Assembly (NCBI RefSeq): GCF_000156395.1
Contig: NZ_GG703819.1
Span: forward strand, 650,376 to 714,375
DNA length: 64,000 bases
Reading direction: 5' to 3'
Source of the DNA: Providencia rustigianii DSM 4541
Lineage (GTDB): Bacteria; Pseudomonadota; Gammaproteobacteria; Enterobacterales; Enterobacteriaceae
This document shows, one piece after another, positions 57,916 to 64,000 of this stretch. A model generated the notes under the pieces. It was given only the letters and a program-made list of their open reading frames with translations. It did not search any database and was not told where the DNA came from. Position 1 is the first letter of the stretch; the number at the start of each line of letters is the position of its first letter. The translations under genes were made by a program, and so were the position numbers.

Positions 57916-59448
57916 ATGCCAATAACCTCTTCATCTACCCCAAGACCGCAAGAAATTGCTGCGATTGACTTGGGTTCAAATAGTTTTCACATGGTCATTG
58001 CGCGTATCGTCAATGGGGCATTACAAGTACTTACCCGTTTAAAGAAACGGGTGCACCTTGCTGATGGTCTCAGTGATACCAATGAATTAAGCGAAGAAGC
58101 CATGGAGCGAGGGTTATCTTGTCTTGCTCTGTTTGCTGAGCGCTTACAGGGTTTTACCCCTGAAAATGTCTGTATTGTGGGCACCCACTCGTTACGGGTT
58201 GCGACAAACGTTGAAGAATTTTTACGTCGTGCTAAAGCCATCATCCCCTACCCAATCGAGATTATTTCAGGTCAAGAAGAAGCCCGTTTAATTTTCATGG
58301 GTGTCGAACATACCCAGCCAGAAAAAGGTCGCAAACTGGTTATTGATATTGGTGGTGGATCCACCGAATTAGTGATTGGTGAAAAATTTGAGCCATTGCT
58401 GATTGAAAGCCGTCGAATGGGGTGTGTCAGTTTTGCACGCAACTATTTTCCTAACGAAATCATTTCACCTGAAAATTTTAATCGCGCTTATCTTGCAGCT
58501 TGTTTAAAATTAGAAAGCACGGCTATTCAATTTAAAAAACAGCCGTGGGATGTGGCAATGGGGGCATCAGGAACCATCAAGGCAGCCCATGCCGTGATCG
58601 TTGAAATGGGTGATAGAGACGGCCTCATTACGCGAGAACGTTTGGAAGCAATTAAGCAATTAACGCTAAAATATAAGACCTTTAAATCGTTGGATCTTCC
58701 AGGATTATCTGCGGAACGCAAGTATGTATTTGCACCGGGGTTAGCAATCCTAATCGCCGTTTTTGATTCCTTAGAAATTAAAGAGCTACGGCTTTCTGAT
58801 GGCGCCTTACGTGAAGGGGTATTATATGAAATGGAAGGCCGTTTCCGTCATCAAGATATTCGCCAACGTACAGCGTTAAGTCTTGCTGAACACTATAATA
58901 TCGACCGTGAACAAGCCAAGCGGGTTCTAAAAACCATGGAGGAACTCTATTATCAATGGAGCCAACAGAACCCTAAGCAGGCCAATCCACAATTAGAATC
59001 TATTTTAATTTGGGCGGTAATGCTTCACGAAGTGGGATTAAGTATTAATCACAGCGGTATGCACCGTCACTCCGCTTATATCCTGCAAAATACTAATTTA
59101 CCCGGATTTAGCCAAGAGCAACAGTTACTACTGGCTACCTTGGTACGAAATCATCGTCGCGGGATTAAATACGATGAGATACCTAAGTTTAACTTGTTTA
59201 AACGTAAACAATTTATGCCGTTGATTCAAATTTTGCGCTTATCCGTGCTTTTAAATAACCAGCGCCAATCAACGACAACACCAACGTCATTACGAATTGA
59301 AACAGACGAAGGTCATTGGACTCTCTTTTTACCTGCTCAATATCTCGCGCAGAATGCATTAATGCTGCTAGACCTTGAGAAAGAGAGTTCCTATTGGGAA
59401 GATGTTCCGGGCTGGAAATTAAGCATTTGCGCGGAAAATATGCAGTAG
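57916..59448 (+). CDS. ppx: Exopolyphosphatase
   Basis: A 510-residue enzyme of the ASKHA fold that trims phosphate from polyphosphate ends. Phosphate-binding loops [15 protein letters not shown] and [12 protein letters not shown] are intact, and the HD-like C-terminal domain has [16 protein letters not shown] chose the ATG at [13 protein letters not shown], four bases after the ppk stop, rather than a start inside ppk. Its pairing with ppk is the standard arrangement. Confidence 0.96.
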   Translation: MPITSSSTPRPQEIAAIDLGSNSFHMVIARIVNGALQVLTRLKKRVHLADGLSDTNELSEEAMERGLSCLALFAERLQGFTPENVCIVGTHSLRVATNVEEFLRRAKAIIPYPIEIISGQEEARLIFMGVEHTQPEKGRKLVIDIGGGSTELVIGEKFEPLLIESRRMGCVSFARNYFPNEIISPENFNRAYLAACLKLESTAIQFKKQPWDVAMGASGTIKAAHAVIVEMGDRDGLITRERLEAIKQLTLKYKTFKSLDLPGLSAERKYVFAPGLAILIAVFDSLEIKELRLSDGALREGVLYEMEGRFRHQDIRQRTALSLAEHYNIDREQAKRVLKTMEELYYQWSQQNPKQANPQLESILIWAVMLHEVGLSINHSGMHRHSAYILQNTNLPGFSQEQQLLLATLVRNHRRGIKYDEIPKFNLFKRKQFMPLIQILRLSVLLNNQRQSTTTPTSLRIETDEGHWTLFLPAQYLAQNALMLLDLEKESSYWEDVPGWKLSICAENMQ

Positions 59449-59615
59449 CATGAAACATGATTATTTGCGGTCAGTATCGCTTTGAGCTTCCTATTCGGAA
59501 TATGAACAGATTTGATATTTCTGAGGGATCAGCGACAATACTGGGAAGAAGTTTCGTCCGCTCGCAGACGAATTAATTAAAAGCGCCATACGCGCCGAAT
59601 GCTTTAAGGATTAAA

Positions 59616-61076
59616 ATGTCACAAACTGCTTTTTCAACTGATGCGGCAACTACGGTCAATCCGCACTCACAGAAGTTGGCGTATATCCGCCAGCAAATCC
59701 TGACGCTTTTTATGGACGACGAGGAATTCGTCCATGCTCTCGTTGAAAATGATCAACACGTCGGTATTGATGACAAAGCATTTCGTGAAAAAATCAATGC
59801 TGTAAAAGAGTTATTAGTCGACCTCCACACCGCCGATATCGCGGATATACTTGAGATGCTCCCCTATGATGAACGTCTCGCATTATGGCGACTGATTGAC
59901 AATAACGAACGCGGTGAAGTACTCGTTGAAGCATCTGTTTCAGTCTGGGATAGCCTGATTAAAGATATGTCTGACAGAGAATTGCTGCGCGCTGTCGCTG
60001 GGCTGCACGTTGATGAACAAGCCTACATCGCTGAGCACTTACCTCGCGATACAATGCGCCGATTACTCACCTATTTAGATCCCAGCTTAAGAAGTCGTAT
60101 CCGCGAAGTCTTACAGTACGCAAAAGATAGCGTCGGTCAAATGATGGACTTTGAGTTCGTGACTGTGCGTTCTAATGTGACCCTGAAAACCGTTCAACGC
60201 TATCTACGCCAACGCGGGAAGATCCCTGAGGCGACAGATAAGATCTTTGTGGTTGATAAATACAACAACCTACAAGGTGAATTACCGCTAACCACCATAT
60301 TAACCCAAGCTCCCGAAAAAATTGTCGCGGATGTTATGAAAACGGACACCGTCACCTTCTTACCTGATGAAAAAGGTGAAGATGCGGCAAGTGCGTTCGA
60401 ACGTTATGACTTAATTTCTGCCGCAGTCGTCGATAACAATGGTTTATTGATGGGGCGTTTAACCGTTGAAGATATCGTTGATAATATCAGCGAAGAAAAT
60501 GATAACAGCATCCGTCGTATGGGGGGGTTAAGCCCTGAAGAAGACGTATTTGCTCCTGTTGGACAGGCAGTGAAAACTCGTTGGACTTGGTTGGCACTTA
60601 ACCTATGTACCGCATTTGTCGCTTCCCGTGTTATCGGTGTGTTTGAAGATACCATTTCCCAATTAGTCGCCTTAGCGACTCTAATGCCAATTGTTGCAGG
60701 TATCGGCGGGAATACCGGTAACCAAACCATTACGATGATTGTGCGCGCTCTTGCCCTGCACCAAATCCAAAATGGAAGCTTCTCCTTCCTCTTATTTAGA
60801 GAGCTAGGTGTCGCCTTCATTAACGGCGTCGTCTGGGGGGGGATTATGGGGGTTGTTACCTATTTACTCTATGGGGACATCGCCATGGGTGCCGTAATGA
60901 CTTTAGCCATGATACTGAACTTGCTGATGGCTGCTATTATGGGTGTTTTAATCCCATTATTAATGATCAAACTGGGTAAAGATCCCGCTATCGGCTCTAG
61001 CGTTATGATTACAGCAATCACGGATACTGGTGGTTTCTTTATTTTCCTTGGCTTAGCTACCCTATTCTTAGTTTAA
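59616..61076 (+). CDS. mgtE: Magnesium transporter MgtE
   Basis: A 486-residue Mg2+ channel. Order: cytoplasmic N domain (about 30-160), CBS pair (about 165-290), and five membrane helices (about 320-486) with the MgtE signature MPIVAGIGGNTGNQTITMIVRALAL. The cytoplasmic domains close the pore when Mg2+ is high. An AAGGA SD precedes the ATG. In E. coli a homologue is absent at this site, so it is a lineage feature. A 6-bp hairpin (TTCGTC / GACGAA, 59553-59572) is in the spacer after ppx. Confidence 0.95.
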   Translation: MSQTAFSTDAATTVNPHSQKLAYIRQQILTLFMDDEEFVHALVENDQHVGIDDKAFREKINAVKELLVDLHTADIADILEMLPYDERLALWRLIDNNERGEVLVEASVSVWDSLIKDMSDRELLRAVAGLHVDEQAYIAEHLPRDTMRRLLTYLDPSLRSRIREVLQYAKDSVGQMMDFEFVTVRSNVTLKTVQRYLRQRGKIPEATDKIFVVDKYNNLQGELPLTTILTQAPEKIVADVMKTDTVTFLPDEKGEDAASAFERYDLISAAVVDNNGLLMGRLTVEDIVDNISEENDNSIRRMGGLSPEEDVFAPVGQAVKTRWTWLALNLCTAFVASRVIGVFEDTISQLVALATLMPIVAGIGGNTGNQTITMIVRALALHQIQNGSFSFLLFRELGVAFINGVVWGGIMGVVTYLLYGDIAMGAVMTLAMILNLLMAAIMGVLIPLLMIKLGKDPAIGSSVMITAITDTGGFFIFLGLATLFLV

Positions 61077-61084
61077 TTTCTATC

Positions 61085-61122
61085 ATCTGCATACTTAGCA
61101 CGCTGTTAAGTATGCAGATTTA
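61085..61122 (+). terminator. Terminator after mgtE
   Basis: A 13-bp perfect stem ATCTGCATACTTA / TAAGTATGCAGAT followed by TTATAAAA; the U-run is short. Confidence 0.75.
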
Positions 61123-61667
61123 TAAAACCCCGCTATTTATAAATAAACCTCCGAAACATTCCAAAGCAGATAGCGTAAACAGTTCAAATATACGAGTATT
61201 ATTTATTTAAATAGCCATATTTACTGTTTATTTTAATTTACCCTTAGAAAATGCCCGTACTATTTTTTATTTTTCATCTATTTAATTATCGTCAAAATTA
61301 ACTATTTCTTTTGAATTCACACCATATTTAGGCCATCTAAATATAGGATCTTCTGCAAAAGCTTTATTATTAACATCATATCATGGCATTCAACCATCAA
61401 TCAGCGACTAAATCCAACTAAAGATAACTGATAGGAATATTATGCTTGTTTTAAAGGTGACGGTTTACAGAATATGAAACTTTCTGCTATAAATGAGGCA
61501 GCATTAAAGATACAGAGTGTTAACAAGGTTTATTCCTCCCATGTTTTATCTCTCATATTCTTTTCAAATTAATATTAACAACTGCATTATTTAAAGTACC
61601 TATTATTAATATTAAAAAAACTATCGCGCTAATAATTAAACGCTGTGTATTTTAGAAGGACAGTATT
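61123..61667. other. AT-rich non-coding region before the MFS gene
   Basis: About 545 bases with no ORF supported by an SD. It holds the promoter of the MFS gene. No operator or RNA family is recognised. Confidence 0.4.
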
Positions 61668-63023
61668 ATGACATCGCAAACAACCAGTCAGCCCGCAGCC
61701 AGACCATTGGGTAAAGAAGATTATAAAACTTTGGGCTTATCCTCTTTGGGTGGCACGTTAGAGTTTTATGATTTCGTGATTTTCGTCTTTTACGCGAAAA
61801 TTATTTCCCAGCTATTCTTCCCAGGAAATAATGAATTTCTCGCATTAATGGCAACGCTAGGTTTGTTTGCTGCGGGTTACCTCGCACGCCCTCTAGGCGG
61901 AATTATTATGGCGCACTTTGGGGATAAAATTGGTCGTAAAAAGATGTTTACTTTAAGTATCTTTTTAATGGCATTTCCTACCCTGATCATCGGTTTCTTA
62001 CCAACTTTTGAAACCATTGGTGCAGCAGCGCCACTGTTATTACTGTTGATGCGGATCATGCAAGGTGCGGCTATTGGTGGTGAAATGCCGGGAGCATGGG
62101 TATTTATTGCTGAACATACACCAAAACAACGTTATGGCTTAGGAATTGGCACATTAACTTCCGGTATTACTGGTGGAATTTTATTAGGCTCCATCGTCGC
62201 TATCTTAATTGAGCGCTCATATACCACTCAAGAAGTTCACGATTTTGCTTGGCGTATTCCGTTTATTTTAGGCGGGATCTTTGGTTTTATTTCTGTTTAT
62301 CTGCGTCGCTTCTTACAAGAAACACCTATTTTCAAAGAAATGGCAGCCAAGAAAGCTTTAACCAAAGAATTACCGGTGAAGACCGTTATTAAGTCCCATA
62401 AACAAGCCTGTATGATCACTGCGGCTCTGACTTGGTCACTGTCTACCGCCATTGTTGTCACGATTTTGATGACGCCCGATGTAGTATTAAAAGGGATTTA
62501 TGGCATTGACCGTAATATCGCATTACAAGCTAACTGTGCGGCAACATTAACACTGACTTTAGGTTGTATTTTCTGGGGTTGGTTAGGCGATAAAATGGGG
62601 ACTCGTGCATCCATGACATTGTCATGGGGCGGATTAGCCGTCACTGCACTTTATTTCTACTCAAGTTTGTCAGCGGATATCTCAGCTAACACTCTGACGT
62701 TCAATTATGGGTTAATGGGCTTCTTTGTTGGCGCAATTGCAACCACCCCCATAGTCAGTACCCGAGCATTCCCACCAGAAATTCGCTTTTCAGGTCTATC
62801 ATTCGCCTATAACTTAGCCTATGCCGTATTCGGTGGCTTAACACCAATATTGACGGGTGCTTGGTTACAACAATCCCATATGGGCCCTGCCTACTATGTG
62901 GCTGGGGTCTCTTTATTAGCCGTTGCAGTGGCATTTATCCCGCTGTCTTGGAAAGGTTGGACTGGCACATCTGAGCAAGCCTCAAATAATGCTGCCGTTC
63001 TGAAAACCAGCACAATTCAATAG
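61668..63023 (+). CDS. MFS transporter, metabolite:H+ symporter (MHS) family
   Basis: A 451-residue permease with 12 membrane segments. MFS motif A occurs twice, as GDKIGRKKM after helix 2 and GDKMGTRASM in the second half; the N-terminal GGTLEFYDFVIFVFYA and ARPLGGIIMAHFGD are typical of the MHS group (ProP, KgtP, ShiA, YhjE). The substrate is probably a small organic acid or osmolyte and cannot be decided. AAGGA SD. Single gene with its own terminator. Confidence 0.88.
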   Translation: MTSQTTSQPAARPLGKEDYKTLGLSSLGGTLEFYDFVIFVFYAKIISQLFFPGNNEFLALMATLGLFAAGYLARPLGGIIMAHFGDKIGRKKMFTLSIFLMAFPTLIIGFLPTFETIGAAAPLLLLLMRIMQGAAIGGEMPGAWVFIAEHTPKQRYGLGIGTLTSGITGGILLGSIVAILIERSYTTQEVHDFAWRIPFILGGIFGFISVYLRRFLQETPIFKEMAAKKALTKELPVKTVIKSHKQACMITAALTWSLSTAIVVTILMTPDVVLKGIYGIDRNIALQANCAATLTLTLGCIFWGWLGDKMGTRASMTLSWGGLAVTALYFYSSLSADISANTLTFNYGLMGFFVGAIATTPIVSTRAFPPEIRFSGLSFAYNLAYAVFGGLTPILTGAWLQQSHMGPAYYVAGVSLLAVAVAFIPLSWKGWTGTSEQASNNAAVLKTSTIQ

Positions 63024-63050
63024 TCATAATCAGCAACACACTGCTTATTT

Positions 63051-63083
63051 AAAACCTGTGGTCCCAAAATCACAGGTTTTTTA
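63051..63083 (+). terminator. Intrinsic terminator of the MFS gene
   Basis: Stem AAAACCTGTG / CACAGGTTTT with loop GTCCCAAAAT and T run. Confidence 0.92.
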
Positions 63084-63289
63084 TACTAAAATTGACAATA
63101 CCTGACCTAAACCCAAAGATATCTTGCAATTTTTCATATTTCCTCCATTTTCTTTTGTTCCCCTCCAGCTAAACTATTAAGATACGCAACTGATTAATTT
63201 TTAATATATACCTAATTATATTCAGTTAATTTTTTGGTTTAATTTCTAACTGATATTTACTCAACTTTGAGTTAAGCGAATTGTCCACA

Positions 63290-64000
63290 ATGATTAAACA
63301 AAAACGCCATAAAACATTGACTCGCTCAGCTATTCTTGTCGCTTTAATCGCAGCCGCAGGAGCAACTTGGTATGTCTACCATAAAAATAATCAAAGCGAT
63401 GCACCAACCGCTAACGCAACAACCAATAGCTCACAACCGAGAAATTCAAATGGACGCCCACCTCGAACTTTAGCGCCTGTTCAATTTGCAACCGCACAGA
63501 AAAAAATCGTCCCTCGCTATCTTTCAGGTTTAGGTACGGTACAAGCCGCCAATGTGGTCACGGTAACAAGCCGAGTTGAAGGGCAATTGATGGGGATTTT
63601 CTTTACTGAGGGTCAATATGTCAAAGCAGGTGACTTACTGGCACAAATCGACCCTCGCCCATTTGAGGTTCAGCTTGCCCAAGCAGAAGGTCAACTCGCC
63701 AAAGATAAAGCAACTCTCGCTAATGCGCGTTTAGATTTAGCTCGTTACCAGAAATTAGCGGGTACAAAAGTCATTTCACAGCAAGAATTAGACAATCAAC
63801 GAGCAACCGTTCTACAAGCAGAAGGTAGCATTAAAGTCGACCAAGCGACGGTGGATAATGCCAAACTGCAATTAACCTACAGTAAAATTACCGCCCCAAT
63901 TTCTGGGCGTGTTGGTCTAAAACAGGTGGATGTTGGTAACTTTATCTCTTCGGGCACCTCAACACCAATTGTCGTGATCACCCAAACTCAACCCGCCGAT
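63290..64000 (+). CDS. mdtA: Multidrug efflux RND periplasmic adaptor MdtA (5' part)
   Basis: An open frame of 237 codons that runs off the right edge. The product has one N-terminal membrane anchor or signal (about 12-30), then a Gln/Asn/Ser-rich stretch, then the adaptor core: [63 protein letters not shown] and the lipoyl/barrel return [22 protein letters not shown]. It aligns closely with E. coli MdtA, the adaptor of MdtABC-TolC. mdtB and mdtC would be expected just beyond the window. Confidence 0.93.
   Translation, partial: MIKQKRHKTLTRSAILVALIAAAGATWYVYHKNNQSDAPTANATTNSSQPRNSNGRPPRTLAPVQFATAQKKIVPRYLSGLGTVQAANVVTVTSRVEGQLMGIFFTEGQYVKAGDLLAQIDPRPFEVQLAQAEGQLAKDKATLANARLDLARYQKLAGTKVISQQELDNQRATVLQAEGSIKVDQATVDNAKLQLTYSKITAPISGRVGLKQVDVGNFISSGTSTPIVVITQTQPAD

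Noticed and set aside
1..64000. CRISPR arrays, insertion sequences, prophage genes, tRNA or rRNA genes
   Set aside because: No direct-repeat array, transposase, integrase, phage structural gene or cloverleaf-like sequence was seen.

Overview
The window is ordinary chromosome from a low-GC enteric gammaproteobacterium. Gene content and protein sequences match the Enterobacterales core genome (manXYZ, guaBA, bamC-dapA, purMN, ppk-ppx, bepA, hda, tmcA). The AT-rich composition, the mixed gene order and the gene set point to Morganellaceae, most likely Providencia. The genus is an inference; no rRNA or other marker is present. There is no prophage, insertion sequence, CRISPR array or tRNA gene.

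Layout: 1-6.3 kb holds the end of yebV, the sRNA SdsR, the copper-related yobA-yebZ-yebY operon, ftnA, holE, yebF, yoaH and pabB-nudL. 6.6-13.7 kb holds sdaA, the mannose PTS manXYZ behind a long leader, yobD, mntP behind a manganese riboswitch, and rlmA. 13.8-17.6 kb is more accessory: a small exported Lys/His-rich protein, a YcdX phosphoesterase, a lipoprotein amino-acid racemase and two unknown small membrane proteins. 17.8-22.4 kb is guaBA and xseA. 22.5-28.9 kb is an iron or heme acquisition locus read on the minus strand: a ChaN-like lipoprotein under a near-perfect Fur box, a TonB paralogue, an oligopeptidase B with a signal peptide, and a TonB-dependent receptor of heme-receptor type.

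29-38 kb holds maeB, an orphan NarP-like regulator, yffB-dapE-M15 peptidase, ybaN, ypfN, tmcA and yeaL. 38.4-41.8 kb is a five-gene operon: a DUF296 (PPC) protein plus a complete ECF transporter (S, T and two ATPases) of unknown substrate. 41.8-61 kb holds purC, an unknown 223-aa gene, bamC-dapA, gcvR-bcp, perM, bepA-yfgD, hda, uraA-upp, purMN, speG, ppk-ppx and mgtE. The end has an MHS-type MFS transporter and the start of mdtA.

Regulatory links are readable. Matches to the PurR operator sit before guaB, purC and purM, so the purine genes here form one regulon. Fur-type sites sit before the ChaN and tonB genes. A yybP-ykoY element precedes mntP. Several starts were moved from the longest ORF on family alignment and Shine-Dalgarno (SD) grounds. 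The clearest case is hda, whose real start is a CTG 87 bases upstream of the first ATG/GTG/TTG-type start.

The least explained parts are the exported oligopeptidase B inside the iron locus, the ECF operon with a degenerate second ATPase, the small membrane protein pair at 17.1-17.6 kb, and the unknown gene at 42.8-43.5 kb.
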